A DNA stretch of 64,000 nt from Pseudomonadota bacterium (lineage in GTDB: Bacteria > Pseudomonadota > Gammaproteobacteria > Steroidobacterales > Steroidobacteraceae): assembly GCA_018241525.1 (NCBI GenBank), contig JAFEDR010000001.1:496001-560000 (forward strand), read 5' to 3'. Position 1 is the first letter of the stretch, and each line of letters opens with the position of its first letter. A program made the translations under genes and the position numbers. The notes beneath the pieces were generated by a model. The model did not search any database. It saw nothing but the letters and a program-made list of their open reading frames with translations, and was not told where the DNA came from. Below, piece by piece: positions 30,021 to 39,209 of the stretch.

Positions 30021-30049
30021 AATGTACGCAGAGGACTACCCCCTGTCAA
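30021..30049 (-). promoter_or_regulatory. tRNA-Leu promoter
   Basis: Minus strand: perfect -35 TTGACA (30044-30049), 17-base spacer, -10 TACATT (30021-30026). The predicted start is about 32 bases before the mature tRNA. A small GC hairpin lies in the leader. Confidence 0.8.
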
Positions 30050-30143
30050 TCAACCACTTGAGCCCCCTGCACGGGTCCGAAGACCCGGCCCGGGGCGGGC
30101 CGGCGCGCCGCGCCGTGGCCTCACTACCATCGAACCGGAATGA

Positions 30144-32543
30144 ATGAATAAGACTCCCCACTGGAAGAAGCACGATCCCCGCCAGGCCGCCGAGGCGGAG
30201 AAGTACACCCACCCGATACCGAGCCGCGAGTACCTGCTCGCGACGCTGCGCGAGGCAGGCGCGCCGCTGACCGCGGTCGCGCTCGCCGAGCGCCTGCGGC
30301 TCCAGGACAAGGGCCTGCGCGCGGCGCTCGACAAGCGCCTGGGCGCGATGGTCCGCGACGGCCAGCTGCTCCGCAACCGACGCGACGAGTACCTGCTGAT
30401 CGACCGGGTCGCGATCCGCGCCGGCCAGGTTACCGGCCACCGCGACGGCTTCGGGTTCTTCGTACCCGATGACGGCTCGGATGATGCGTTCCTGCCGCCC
30501 TCGGAGATGCGTGCCGTGATGCACGGCGACCGGGTCGCCGTGCGCATCGTCGGCACCGACGCCCGCGGCCGGCGCGAAGGCGCGATCGTCGAGGTGCTCG
30601 AGCGGCGCAACCGCCAGGTCGCGGGGCGCTTCCACCTCGAGCGCGACGTCGGCGTGGTGGTGCCGGACAACCGCCGGATCGGCCAGCGCGTGCTGATCCC
30701 GGCGCGCGAGCGCGGCGGCGCGCGCGACGGCAGCCTCGTGGTGGCCGCGATCGTCGAGCCGCCGGGCCGCGATGCGCTGCCGGTCGGGCGCATCGTGCGC
30801 GTGCTGCCGGAGGAGGGCGTGGCGCAGACCGCCGTCGAGCTCGCGATCGCCTCGCACCAGCTGTCGCACGAGTTCCCGGCGGCGGTCGTGCGCGAGGCGC
30901 GCCGCTACGGCAAGAGCGTCGAGGCGAGCTCGCTCGGTGCGCGCATCGACCTCACCGGCGTGCCGCTCGTGACCATCGACGGCGAGGACGCGCGCGACTT
31001 CGACGACGCCGTCTACGCGGAGCCCACCAAGGGCGGCTGGCGGCTGCTGGTCGCGATCGCCGACGTCAGCCACTACGTGCGCCCGGACACGGAGCTCGAC
31101 CGCGAGGCGCGCGAGCGCGCCACCAGCGTCTACTTCCCGAACCGCGTGCTGCCGATGCTGCCGGAGCAACTCTCGAACCACTTGTGCTCGCTGATGCCGG
31201 AGGTCGACCGTGCCTGCCTGGTCGCGGAGCTCGCGGTCGGCCGCGACGGCAAGGTCGGCCGCTCGCGCTTCTTCGCCGCCCTGATGCGCTCGGCCGCGCG
31301 GCTGACCTACCAGCGCGCCGCCGAGGCGCTGGTGGAGCGCCGCCCCGCGGTGCGGGCGGCGCTCGCGCCGCCGGTGCTCGACTCTCTCGAGGCCCTGTAC
31401 GACGTGTACCGGGCGCTGCGCCGGCACCGCGAGGCGCGCGGCGCGCTCGACTTCGAGGCCGCCGAGGTCAAGGTGGTGGTGGGCGAGGACGGCCGTGTCG
31501 CGGACCTGCGCAGCTACCCGCGCAACGACGCCCACCGGCTGATCGAGGAGTGCATGATCGCCGCGAACGTCGAGGCGGCGCGCTTCCTCAAGAAGCACGG
31601 CATGCCGGCGCTGTACCGCGTGCACGCGCAGCCGGACGAGGAGCGGATCCTCGAGCTCAAGCGCTTCCTCGCGACGCGCGGCCTCGCGCTCGAGACCGAG
31701 GGCGAGCTCGATCCGCCGAAGCTCGCGCGGCTGCTGCGGCAGGTGCAGCCGCGACCGGACGCGGCGATGCTCGAGGGCATGATCATCCGCTCGCTCGCGC
31801 AGGCGGTTTACCAGCCCGAGAACATCGGCCACTTCGGCCTCGCGCTGGCCGAATACGCGCACTTCACCTCGCCGATCCGCCGCTATCCCGACCTGCTCGT
31901 GCACCGCGCGATCCGGCACGTGCTCGACGGCGGCACCGCGGACCGCTTCGTGCACGCGCCGCGCGAGATGGAGCAGCTCGGCCAGGAATGCTCGCTGCGC
32001 GAGCGGCGCGCCGACGAGGCGGCGCGCGACGTGGTCGCGTTCCTCAAGTGCGAATACATGCGCGAGCGGCTGGGCGAGACGCTGCCCGGCGTCGTCACCG
32101 GGGTCACCGACTTCGGGCTGTTCGTGCAGCTCGACGGCCTGCAGGTCGATGGCCTGCTGCACGTGGCGAACCTCGGCCACGACTACTTCCGCTTCGAGGA
32201 GGATCGCCGCACGCTGGTCGGCGACCGCAGCGGCGAGCGCTACACGCTCGGCGACCGGCTGAGCGTGCGCGTCGCGCGCGTCGATCCGTCCGCGCGCAAG
32301 ATCGACTTCGAGCTCGTCGAACGGCTGTCGAGCGCGTTCCATCCGCGACGCAAGGAGTCGGGCGCGAGTCCCGAGGCGGGTGCCGCCCGCCGCGGCAAGC
32401 CGGCGAAAGCCGGCAAGCCCGGCCAGGCGCCGAAGCCCGGCCCGCGCGGCAAGTCGGGCGGGCGGGCGGGCGGCGCCGGCGCGTCCGGCGAGTCGCGCGC
32501 GCCGGGTGGCCGTCGCGGCGGTGGCCGCGGGCGGCGCCGTTGA
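30144..32543 (+). CDS. rnr: Ribonuclease R
   Basis: 3'-5' exoribonuclease that degrades structured RNA. 799 residues: N-terminal winged-helix domain (about 25-90), two cold-shock OB folds, the RNB catalytic domain with DGEDARDFDDAVYAE (catalytic Asp cluster), an S1 domain (GVVTGVTDFGLFVQLDGLQVDGLLH, about 645-730), and a basic Lys/Arg/Gly tail (about 735-799). The RNB motif HFTSPIRRYPDLLVHRAI is intact. ATG at 30144. The TGA overlaps the rlmB TTG. Confidence 0.96.
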   Translation: MNKTPHWKKHDPRQAAEAEKYTHPIPSREYLLATLREAGAPLTAVALAERLRLQDKGLRAALDKRLGAMVRDGQLLRNRRDEYLLIDRVAIRAGQVTGHRDGFGFFVPDDGSDDAFLPPSEMRAVMHGDRVAVRIVGTDARGRREGAIVEVLERRNRQVAGRFHLERDVGVVVPDNRRIGQRVLIPARERGGARDGSLVVAAIVEPPGRDALPVGRIVRVLPEEGVAQTAVELAIASHQLSHEFPAAVVREARRYGKSVEASSLGARIDLTGVPLVTIDGEDARDFDDAVYAEPTKGGWRLLVAIADVSHYVRPDTELDREARERATSVYFPNRVLPMLPEQLSNHLCSLMPEVDRACLVAELAVGRDGKVGRSRFFAALMRSAARLTYQRAAEALVERRPAVRAALAPPVLDSLEALYDVYRALRRHREARGALDFEAAEVKVVVGEDGRVADLRSYPRNDAHRLIEECMIAANVEAARFLKKHGMPALYRVHAQPDEERILELKRFLATRGLALETEGELDPPKLARLLRQVQPRPDAAMLEGMIIRSLAQAVYQPENIGHFGLALAEYAHFTSPIRRYPDLLVHRAIRHVLDGGTADRFVHAPREMEQLGQECSLRERRADEAARDVVAFLKCEYMRERLGETLPGVVTGVTDFGLFVQLDGLQVDGLLHVANLGHDYFRFEEDRRTLVGDRSGERYTLGDRLSVRVARVDPSARKIDFELVERLSSAFHPRRKESGASPEAGAARRGKPAKAGKPGQAPKPGPRGKSGGRAGGAGASGESRAPGGRRGGGRGRRR

Positions 32544-33286
32544 ACGAGGAAACGGTATACGGCATCCACGCGGTCCGGGCGCTCCTCGAGCGGCGCCCGC
32601 AGGCGGTGCGGCGCGTGCTCGTGCAGTCCGGCCGCGAGGACCGCCGCGCGCACGAGCTCGCGAACCTCGCGCGCGAACGCGGCGTGAAGCTCGAGAGCCG
32701 GCCGCCCGCCGAGCTCGATGCGCTCGCCGGCGGCGGCGTCCACCAGGGCGTGGTCGCAAAGGTGGTGCCGGCGGCGCCGCTCGCGGAGGAGGACCTGCTG
32801 ATGCGCCTTGGCGCCGGGCCGCGGCCGCCGCTGCTGCTGGTGCTCGACGGGGTCCAGGATCCGCACAACCTCGGCGCCTGCCTGCGCACCGCGGACGCCG
32901 CCGGCGCGGACGCGGTGGTGGTACCGCGCGATCGCGCCACCGGGCTGACGCCGGTCGTCCGCAAGGTCGCGGCCGGGGCCGCCGAGACGATCGCCTTCAG
33001 CCAGGTCACGAACCTGGCGCGTTTCCTGCGCGCGCTCAAGGAGCAGGGTCTGTGGGTCATCGGCACGGAGGGCGAGGCCGAGACGCTCTACACCGCCGCC
33101 GACCTCAAGGGCCCGCTTGCCGTGGTGCTCGGCGCGGAGGGTGCCGGCATGCGTCGGCTGACCCGCGAGCACTGCGACCTCGTCGTGCGCCTGCCGATGC
33201 TGGGCGCGGTCGAAAGCCTGAACGTGTCGGTGGCGACCGGCATCGTGCTCTACGAGGCACTGCGCCAGCGCGCTGCAAGCACCTGA
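32540..33286 (+). CDS. rlmB: 23S rRNA (guanosine-2'-O-)-methyltransferase RlmB
   Basis: SPOUT-class methyltransferase for Gm2251 of 23S rRNA. 248 residues. An N-terminal substrate-binding domain starting EETVYGIHAVRALLERRP is followed by the knotted catalytic domain with LLVLDGVQDPHNLGACLRTA, VLGAEGAGMRRLT and ESLNVSVATGIVLYEALRQR. TTG start at 32540, overlapping the rnr stop; no other start upstream fits the family. Confidence 0.95.
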   Translation: MNEETVYGIHAVRALLERRPQAVRRVLVQSGREDRRAHELANLARERGVKLESRPPAELDALAGGGVHQGVVAKVVPAAPLAEEDLLMRLGAGPRPPLLLVLDGVQDPHNLGACLRTADAAGADAVVVPRDRATGLTPVVRKVAAGAAETIAFSQVTNLARFLRALKEQGLWVIGTEGEAETLYTAADLKGPLAVVLGAEGAGMRRLTREHCDLVVRLPMLGAVESLNVSVATGIVLYEALRQRAAST

Positions 33287-33304
33287 GCGGACTGGGTTTT
33301 GCAC

Positions 33305-33333
33305 TTGCGAAGGGCGCCGCGGCCGCCTACACT
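33305..33333 (+). promoter_or_regulatory. Sigma70-type promoter for the rpsF operon
   Basis: TTGCGA (33305-33310), 17-base spacer, TACACT (33328-33333), giving a leader of about 100 bases ahead of rpsF. Confidence 0.65.
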
Positions 33334-33393
33334 ACGCGGCCCTTCGAGTCCCCCGGGACTTGCGGGGTATGACGTAACTTACTGATTCTCCTT

Positions 33394-33421
33394 GCTGCAC
33401 TGGCCGTCTCAGCCAGGCAGC
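33394..33421 (+). promoter_or_regulatory. Hairpin in the rpsF leader, possible S6:S18 autoregulatory element
   Basis: Outer stem GCTGC/GCAGC (33394-33398 with 33417-33421), one bulged A, inner stem CTGGC/GCCAG (33400-33404 with 33412-33416), loop CGTCTCA. It ends about 20 bases before the rpsF start. Many bacteria control rpsF-rpsR through an S6:S18-binding leader hairpin containing a CCG; a CCG occurs here at the stem-loop junction. The assignment is an inference. Confidence 0.45.
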
Positions 33422-33442
33422 TCACAGCCATAGGGAGCACAC

Positions 33443-33877
33443 ATGAGACATTACGAGATCGTGTTCCTGGTCCATCCGGACCAGAGCGAGCAGGTCCCGG
33501 CCATGGTCGAGCGCTACAAGGGCATGATCACGGCCGGCGGCGGGACGGTGCATCGCTTCGAGGACTGGGGTCGGCGGCAGCTGACGTACCCGATCGCGAA
33601 GGTGCACAAGGCCCACTACGTGCTGCTGAACATCGAGTGCGACGGCAAGGTGCTGGCCGAGCTCGAGGGTTCCTTCCGCTTCTCCGACGCCGTGATCCGT
33701 CACCTGACGACGCGCGTCGACTCCGCCATCACCGAGCCTTCGCCGATGGCGAAGTCGGGCGATGACAAGGGCGAGGAGGGTCGTGGCGACCGCGACGACC
33801 GCGACCGCGACGACCGGGGTGACCGCGGCGACCGTGGTGACCGCCGCGAGCGCGACGATCGCGTTTCGCGCGACTGA
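33443..33877 (+). CDS. rpsF: 30S ribosomal protein S6
   Basis: Binds S18 in the 30S platform. 144 residues. Residues 1-95 are a normal S6 fold ([54 protein letters not shown]). The C-terminal 40 residues are an unusual tail made almost only of Asp, Arg and Gly in DDRDRDD- and GDRGDR-type repeats. E. coli S6 instead ends in a Glu tail extended by RimK. Good ribosome-binding site (GGGAG). Confidence 0.96.
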   Translation: MRHYEIVFLVHPDQSEQVPAMVERYKGMITAGGGTVHRFEDWGRRQLTYPIAKVHKAHYVLLNIECDGKVLAELEGSFRFSDAVIRHLTTRVDSAITEPSPMAKSGDDKGEEGRGDRDDRDRDDRGDRGDRGDRRERDDRVSRD

Positions 33878-33901
33878 CCTCAGCCTCCCAGGAGCACGCA
33901 C

Positions 33902-34126
33902 ATGGCCCGTTATTTCCGTCGCAAGAAGTTCTGCAAGTTCACCGCCGACGGCGTCGAGCAGATCGATTACAAGGATCTGGCGACGCTGAAGAACTACATC
34001 ACCGAGACCGGCAAGATCGTGCCGAGCCGCATCACCGGCACGCGCTCGTTCTACCAGCGGCAGCTGGCCGAGGCGGTCAAGCGCGCGCGTTACCTCGCGC
34101 TCTTGCCGTACACGGACCAGCACTGA
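33902..34126 (+). CDS. rpsR: 30S ribosomal protein S18
   Basis: Small-subunit protein that pairs with S6. 74 residues, starting [20 protein letters not shown] and including the conserved [25 protein letters not shown] block. It follows rpsF by 24 bases; priB, which separates them in E. coli, is absent. Confidence 0.97.
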   Translation: MARYFRRKKFCKFTADGVEQIDYKDLATLKNYITETGKIVPSRITGTRSFYQRQLAEAVKRARYLALLPYTDQH

Positions 34127-34175
34127 CCGAGGAGGCGCTGCGGCGGGAGCGTGGCTCCCGCGCGGCGCACACCGC

Positions 34176-35192
34176 ATGCAGACCGGTACGGGCGGGGTGA
34201 TGGCGCTGATCGTCGCCATACTGCTGCTGGCAGCGATGGCGTACGGCGCCTCGCTGCTGGTGCGGCGCTGTGCGCCGTGGATCGCGGGCTCGCGCACCGG
34301 CGCCTACCTTGGCGCCGTGGTGCTGTCGGTGGCCGCCATCCTGCTGATGCCGTTCGGCCTGTGGCTCGTCGGTGGCCTCGTGGTCTTCGTCCGGCTGCGC
34401 GGCGGGCCGGTGTCGGATGCGCGCATGGCGCTCGCCACGGGGCTGCTGCTCGCCTTCTACCTCTACGCCCAGGTCGGCATCGGCCCGGTCGCCGCCGCGC
34501 TGATCGGCGTCGCGGCCACGCTGCCGGCGCTGCTGCTCGGCCGGCTCGCGGCGCGCGGCGACTCGCTCCGGCCGGTGTTCCAGATCGCGACGCTCGGCGC
34601 GCTCGCGTTCGTGGTCGTGGTGCACGTGGTGCTCGCCGACCCGCCGGGGGTGTGGCGGCCGTTCGTCGAGCGGGCGGCGGCGGAGCTCGACCGGATGGGC
34701 ACCGTGATGTCGCACGCCGGCCTCGCGCAGCCCGACGAGCAGAACTTCATCCAGGCCTCGGCGCAGCGCATGTGGGGCGTGGTGAGCTGGCTGCTGCTGC
34801 TGACGGCGATGATCTCGGTATTCCTCGGCACCTACTGGCAGGGCCGGATGACCAACCGCGCGCTGCTCGGGCCGAAGTTCCGCGAACTCGCCGCCGGGCG
34901 CACGCTCGCGGTGCTGGCGCTGGTCGCGCTCGGCGCGACCGTGGTGTTCCGCTCGGGGCTGGCCGCGGATGCCTCGCTCGTGCTGCTCGGCGCCCTCGTG
35001 CTGCAGGGTCTCGCGATCCTGCACGCGGCCTGCTACGCCTACGGGCTCGGCACGCCCTGGCTGGTGTTCCTGTACGCGCTGCTCTTCAGCGGCCTGACCA
35101 CCGCCATCATGCTGATCTTTCTCGCGATTTCCGGATTCGTCGACAACTGGTTCCCGGTCCGCGGGCGATTCCCCGCGCGCCAGGGCGCCTGA
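34176..35192 (+). CDS. DUF2232-like polytopic membrane protein between rpsR and rplI
   Basis: 338 residues with eight or so hydrophobic segments (for example [19 protein letters not shown] and [19 protein letters not shown]). A central cytoplasmic or periplasmic loop (about 160-190) precedes the segment [15 protein letters not shown]. In layout and location it resembles the DUF2232/YybS-like proteins found between rpsR and rplI in several gammaproteobacteria. Function unknown. Several nearby starts are possible; ATG 34176 is the first. Confidence 0.72.
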   Translation: MQTGTGGVMALIVAILLLAAMAYGASLLVRRCAPWIAGSRTGAYLGAVVLSVAAILLMPFGLWLVGGLVVFVRLRGGPVSDARMALATGLLLAFYLYAQVGIGPVAAALIGVAATLPALLLGRLAARGDSLRPVFQIATLGALAFVVVVHVVLADPPGVWRPFVERAAAELDRMGTVMSHAGLAQPDEQNFIQASAQRMWGVVSWLLLLTAMISVFLGTYWQGRMTNRALLGPKFRELAAGRTLAVLALVALGATVVFRSGLAADASLVLLGALVLQGLAILHAACYAYGLGTPWLVFLYALLFSGLTTAIMLIFLAISGFVDNWFPVRGRFPARQGA

Positions 35193-35263
35193 CGCGCGAC
35201 TCGGCCGGGACCGCCACCGCACTCTCGCAACGAACGCAACAAGCCATACAGACAGGTGCTTCG

Positions 35264-35713
35264 ATGGACGTGATTCTCCTCAAGAAGGTCGCCAACCTCG
35301 GCAACATCGGCGACAAGGTCAAGGTGAAGTCCGGCTACGGCCGCAACTACCTGCTGCCGACCGGCCGTGCCACGCTCGCCACCGCGAGCAACGTCGCGAA
35401 GTTCGAGGCGCAGCGCGCGGAGTTCGAGGCCAAGGCGGCCGCGGACCTCACGAGCGCCGAGCAGCGCGCGGCCGCGCTCAAGGACTTCCGCCTGACGATC
35501 AGCGCCAAGGCCGGCAGCGAGGGCAAGCTGTTCGGCTCGATCGGCACCGGCGACATCGCGGAGGCGCTGACCCGCGCCGGGCACGCCGTCGAGCGGTCCG
35601 AGGTGCGCATGCCGCTCGGCCCGATCCGCGTGGTGGGCGAGCAGGTGCTCGCGCTGCACCTGCACACCGACGTCAACGTCGACATCACCGTCGTGGTGGT
35701 CCCGGAGGAGTGA
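35264..35713 (+). CDS. rplI: 50S ribosomal protein L9
   Basis: Binds 23S rRNA near the L1 stalk. 149 residues. N-terminal domain [32 protein letters not shown] with the signature Gly-rich motif, a long connecting helix (about 40-75), and the C-terminal domain with [18 protein letters not shown] at 35264, 71 bases after the DUF2232-like gene. Confidence 0.97.
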   Translation: MDVILLKKVANLGNIGDKVKVKSGYGRNYLLPTGRATLATASNVAKFEAQRAEFEAKAAADLTSAEQRAAALKDFRLTISAKAGSEGKLFGSIGTGDIAEALTRAGHAVERSEVRMPLGPIRVVGEQVLALHLHTDVNVDITVVVVPEE

Positions 35714-35722
35714 TCCTCCGGT

Positions 35723-35754
35723 CCCGGGCGGTGCGCGCCGCGCTTCCGCCCGGG
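35723..35754 (+). terminator. GC-rich hairpin after rplI, without a U-tract
   Basis: A 9-bp inverted repeat CCCGGGCGG/CCGCCCGGG with a 14-base loop lies ten bases after the rplI stop. There is no run of T after it, so it may act as a weak or Rho-assisted terminator or as an mRNA 3' stabiliser. Confidence 0.5.
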
Positions 35755-35768
35755 CCCATCCCGCGGGG

Positions 35769-35774
35769 TAGAAT
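35769..35774 (+). promoter_or_regulatory. Possible -10 element for dnaB
   Basis: TAGAAT 37 bases before the dnaB ATG; no convincing -35 box, because the preceding hairpin occupies that region. Confidence 0.35.
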
Positions 35775-35811
35775 CGGCTGACCTGTCCCGCCGATCACCC
35801 CGAGGTAGAAG

Positions 35812-38469
35812 ATGGCATTCGCGGGCTCCCCGCGCCGGCCGCCGGACGCGACCGACGGCATGCGCCTGCCGCCGCACTCCATCGACGCGGAGCAGGCGGT
35901 GCTCGGCGGGCTCATGCTCGACCAGAGCGCCTGGGACGGGGTTGCCGACCTGATCGGCAGCGGCGACTTCTACCGTCGCGACCACCAGCTGATCTTCGAG
36001 GCGATCGCCCAGCTCGTCGACGCACGCAGTCCCTGCGACGCGGTGACGGTCTCCGAGGCGCTCACCGCCAAGGGCCTGGTCGACGAGGTTGGCGGGCTCG
36101 CCTACCTCGCCCGCCTGACGCGCGACACCCCGAGCGCGGCGAACGTGCGGGCCTACGCCGGCATCGTCCGCGACCACGCGCTGCTGCGTCAGCTCGTCAC
36201 GGCGGGCGGCGAGATCACGGCGATGGCGCTCGATACCGGCGGCCGCGCGCCCGGCGAGCTCGTCGAGGAGGCCGAGCGGCGGGTGTTCGAGATCGCCGAG
36301 CGCGGCACGCGCACCCGGGCGGGGTTCCAGACGGTGCGCGAGATCCTGCCGCGGACCATCGACCGCATCGACATGCTGCACCAGAACCCGGGGGCGTTCA
36401 CCGGGGTCGCAACCGGCTACACCGAGCTCGACCGGATGACCGCGGGGCTGCAGCCGGGCGACCTCATCATCGTCGCCGGGCGCCCGTCGATGGGCAAGAC
36501 CACGCTCGCCGTGAACATCGCCGAGAACGCGGCGATCGAGCGCAAGGTGCCGGCCGCAATCTTCTCGATGGAAATGTCGGCCGAAGCGCTGACGCTGCGC
36601 ATGATCTCCTCGCTCGGCCGCGTGAGCCAGGGGCACCTGCGCACCGGGGCGCTCTCGGCCGAGGACTGGCCGCGGATCACGAGCGCCACCGAGGTGCTGT
36701 CGGCGGCGCCGATCTTCATCGACGAGACCCCGGCACTGACGCCGACTGAGATCCGCGCGCGGGCGCGACGGCTGAAGCGCGAGAAGGGACTCGGCCTGAT
36801 CGTCGTCGACTACCTGCAGCTGATGCAGGTGCCGGGCACGAAGGAGAATCGCGCGACGGAGATCTCCGAGATCTCGCGCTCGCTGAAGGCGCTTGCCAAG
36901 GAGCTGCAGCTGCCGGTGATCGCGCTGTCGCAGCTGAACCGCAGCGTCGAGCAGCGGGTCGAGAAGAAGCCGGTCATGTCGGACCTGCGCGAGTGCGTGA
37001 CCGGCGATACATTGGTGTGCCTCACGGACGGGCGGCGCGTACCGATTCGCGAACTCGTCGGGCTGACGCCTCACGTTTGGGCGGTAGATCAACATCAGAA
37101 GCTCGTTGCTGCCAAGTCCGACAAGGTTTGGTCGGTCGGGCGACGCAAGGTGTTCGAGGTAACTCTGGCCAGTGGGCGATCCATTCGCGCCACCGGGCGT
37201 CACCGCCTGTTGGCGGGAAAGGACTGGCGACGCGTAGACGAGTTAGCCATTGGCGATCGACTCGCGCTTGCGCGGCGCATTCCCAGTGCGGATCAACCCG
37301 AGGCCTGGTCCGATTCGGATCTCGTTCTCTTGGGGCAACTAGTTGGAGATGGAAGCTACCTATCTCATCAGCCGCTGCGCTACACAACCGCGTCGGTGGA
37401 GAATTCGCGTGCTGTCCGAAGCGCAGCGGAAGCGATGGGGGGTATCGTCAATCGGCATCGAGGGCGCGGGCGGTGGCATCAATTAGTAATCTCCGGCAAC
37501 GGGAACCGCTGGCATCCGGCCGGAGTCGGCGCGTGGCTGAAGCGGATCGGTATCTTTAACCAGCGCTCCCACGAGAAGCGCCTGCCTGCTGCAATCTTCC
37601 GTCTTGGCGACGAACAAGTTGGCCTACTGCTCCGACATCTGTGGGCTACGGACGGCTGTATCCATGTACGGCCGCGTGGCCAGCGCGGCGCGCCGCGAGT
37701 GTACTTTGCGACGGTAAGCAAAGGTCTCGCTGGAGATGTCGCCGCGTTGTTGCTGCGATTCGGCATCGTCGCGCGGATTCGTATGACGCTGTCGGGCGGT
37801 AAGCGCGCCGTGTACAGCGTTGATGTAGCAGGCGCTGATCAGCAACTGGCGTTCCTGGAGAAGGTCGGCGCGTTCGGGCCTCGAGTGCGTCCGGCAAACG
37901 CGCTGGCCGCGTACCTGCATCGAGTCGTGAGCAATACGAATGTCGACACACTGCCAGTTGAAGCTTTTGCTGAAGTGCGAGCGACGATGGCAGCGCAGGG
38001 TGTCACGACGCGGGCAATGGCTGCGATGCGCGGCACTAGTTACGGTGGGGCGGCGCACTTCAATTTCGCACCCAGTCGTTCGGTCTTCGGCACCTACGCG
38101 GAGCTACTCGATAGCGATTCATTACGGGATTGGGCCACCTCCGATCTATTCTGGGATCGGGTGGTCGCAATTGAGCCCGCGGGCGAAGAGGAAGTTTTCG
38201 ATTTGACGGTTCCGGGTCCTGCCAGTTGGCTTGCGGATGGCATCGTCAGTCACAACTCAGGCGCGATCGAGCAGGACGCTGACCTGATCCTTCTCATCTA
38301 CCGCGAGGAAGTCTACGAGCCGAACACGCCGCGCAAGGGCATCGCCGACATCATCATCGCGAAGCAGCGCAACGGCCCGACCGGCGAGGTGCACCTGACC
38401 TTCCTCGGCGAGTACACGCGCTTCGAGAACCTCGTCGCCGAGTCCTATGGCGAGGGCGTATTTCGTTGA
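35812..38469 (+). CDS. dnaB: Replicative DNA helicase DnaB, intein-containing precursor
   Basis: Hexameric 5'-3' helicase of the replisome. The precursor has 885 residues; removal of the 421-residue intein (395-815) leaves 464, close to E. coli DnaB (471). N-terminal domain LPPHSIDAEQAVLGGLMLD; Walker A VAGRPSMGKTTLAVN near residue 222; Walker B LGLIVVDYLQLMQ; LSQLNRSVEQR. The intein splits the conserved motif DLRE/SGAIEQDADLI. Each exon side is normal in sequence, and the frame runs through the intein without a stop, so splicing is expected to be needed for function. The stop overlaps the rluF TTG. Confidence 0.97.
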   Translation: MAFAGSPRRPPDATDGMRLPPHSIDAEQAVLGGLMLDQSAWDGVADLIGSGDFYRRDHQLIFEAIAQLVDARSPCDAVTVSEALTAKGLVDEVGGLAYLARLTRDTPSAANVRAYAGIVRDHALLRQLVTAGGEITAMALDTGGRAPGELVEEAERRVFEIAERGTRTRAGFQTVREILPRTIDRIDMLHQNPGAFTGVATGYTELDRMTAGLQPGDLIIVAGRPSMGKTTLAVNIAENAAIERKVPAAIFSMEMSAEALTLRMISSLGRVSQGHLRTGALSAEDWPRITSATEVLSAAPIFIDETPALTPTEIRARARRLKREKGLGLIVVDYLQLMQVPGTKENRATEISEISRSLKALAKELQLPVIALSQLNRSVEQRVEKKPVMSDLRECVTGDTLVCLTDGRRVPIRELVGLTPHVWAVDQHQKLVAAKSDKVWSVGRRKVFEVTLASGRSIRATGRHRLLAGKDWRRVDELAIGDRLALARRIPSADQPEAWSDSDLVLLGQLVGDGSYLSHQPLRYTTASVENSRAVRSAAEAMGGIVNRHRGRGRWHQLVISGNGNRWHPAGVGAWLKRIGIFNQRSHEKRLPAAIFRLGDEQVGLLLRHLWATDGCIHVRPRGQRGAPRVYFATVSKGLAGDVAALLLRFGIVARIRMTLSGGKRAVYSVDVAGADQQLAFLEKVGAFGPRVRPANALAAYLHRVVSNTNVDTLPVEAFAEVRATMAAQGVTTRAMAAMRGTSYGGAAHFNFAPSRSVFGTYAELLDSDSLRDWATSDLFWDRVVAIEPAGEEEVFDLTVPGPASWLADGIVSHNSGAIEQDADLILLIYREEVYEPNTPRKGIADIIIAKQRNGPTGEVHLTFLGEYTRFENLVAESYGEGVFR
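36994..38256 (+). mobile_element. DnaB intein with LAGLIDADG homing endonuclease domain
   Basis: 421 residues in frame, between Glu394 and Ser816 of the precursor. Splicing residues are complete: Cys1 (CVTGDTLVCL), block B with T-x-x-H in RATGRHRLL, the C-terminal block DLTVPGPASWLADG, and penultimate His with terminal Asn (VSHN), then Ser as the +1 residue. The endonuclease has both LAGLIDADG-type helices, LLGQLVGDGSYL and LLRHLWATDGCI, each with its acidic residue. The C-terminal block and insertion point match the Synechocystis DnaB intein. The DNA is visibly less GC-rich than its flanks, and long antisense frames break down inside it, as expected for a transferred element. Confidence 0.95.
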
Positions 38470-39209
38470 GCGGGGATGCGCCGCTCCGGATCAACAAGTA
38501 CCTGAGCGAACGCGGACTCTGCTCGCGGCGCGAGGCGGACGCGTGGGTGACCGCCGGGCGCGTCACCGTGAACGGCGTCGTCGCGACGCTGGGCACCAAG
38601 GTGGCCGCCAGCGACGACGTGCGGCTCGACGGCGAGCCGATCGGTGCGCCGAGCGGGCACGTCTATCTCGCGCTCCACAAGCCGGTCGGCGTCGAGTGCA
38701 CGACCGACCAGCGCGTGCCGCACAACATCGTCGACTTCGTCGCGCACCGCGAGCGCGTCTTTCCGATCGGCCGGCTCGACAAGGACTCCGAGGGGCTGAT
38801 CCTGCTCACCAACGACGGCGACATCGTCAACCGCCTGCTGCGCGCCGAGCACCGCCACGAGAAGGAGTACGTCGTCACGGTCGACCGGCCGGTAACCGAT
38901 GAATTCCTGCGGGCGATGGCCGGCGGCGTCGACATCCTCGAGACCCGGACCGCGCCCTGCCGGACCGAGCGCGTCAGCAAGAACGTGTTCCGGATCGTGT
39001 TGACGCAGGGCCTCAACCGCCAGATCCGGCGGATGTGCGACGTGTTCGGCTACACGGTGCGCCGCCTGGTGCGCGTGCGCTTCGTCAACATCCGGCTGGA
39101 GGGTCTCGAGCCCGGCCGCTGGCGCAACCTGACGCGCGGCGAGCTCGTGGGCCTGCTGCCGGACTACTTCGAGCGCGGTCGCGTGGCGGCCGGAGGGGAA
39201 CGCGGATGA
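38466..39209 (+). CDS. rluF: 23S rRNA pseudouridine synthase RluF
   Basis: 247 residues. N-terminal S4 RNA-binding domain (RINKYLSERGLCSRREADAWV) and a pseudouridine synthase domain with the catalytic Asp in FPIGRLDKDSEGLILLTNDGD, and the C-terminal LTQGLNRQIRRMCDVFGYTVRRLVR typical of RluF/RsuA-type enzymes. The RluF-like GLNRQIRRMC block favours RluF over RluB or RsuA. TTG at 38466 overlaps the dnaB stop; the TGA overlaps the next ATG. Confidence 0.88.
   Translation: MSGDAPLRINKYLSERGLCSRREADAWVTAGRVTVNGVVATLGTKVAASDDVRLDGEPIGAPSGHVYLALHKPVGVECTTDQRVPHNIVDFVAHRERVFPIGRLDKDSEGLILLTNDGDIVNRLLRAEHRHEKEYVVTVDRPVTDEFLRAMAGGVDILETRTAPCRTERVSKNVFRIVLTQGLNRQIRRMCDVFGYTVRRLVRVRFVNIRLEGLEPGRWRNLTRGELVGLLPDYFERGRVAAGGERG

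Noticed and set aside
30036..32759. 907-residue open frame on the minus strand over rnr
   Set aside because: Antisense to a certain rnr gene, low-complexity composition, and no start or motif support.
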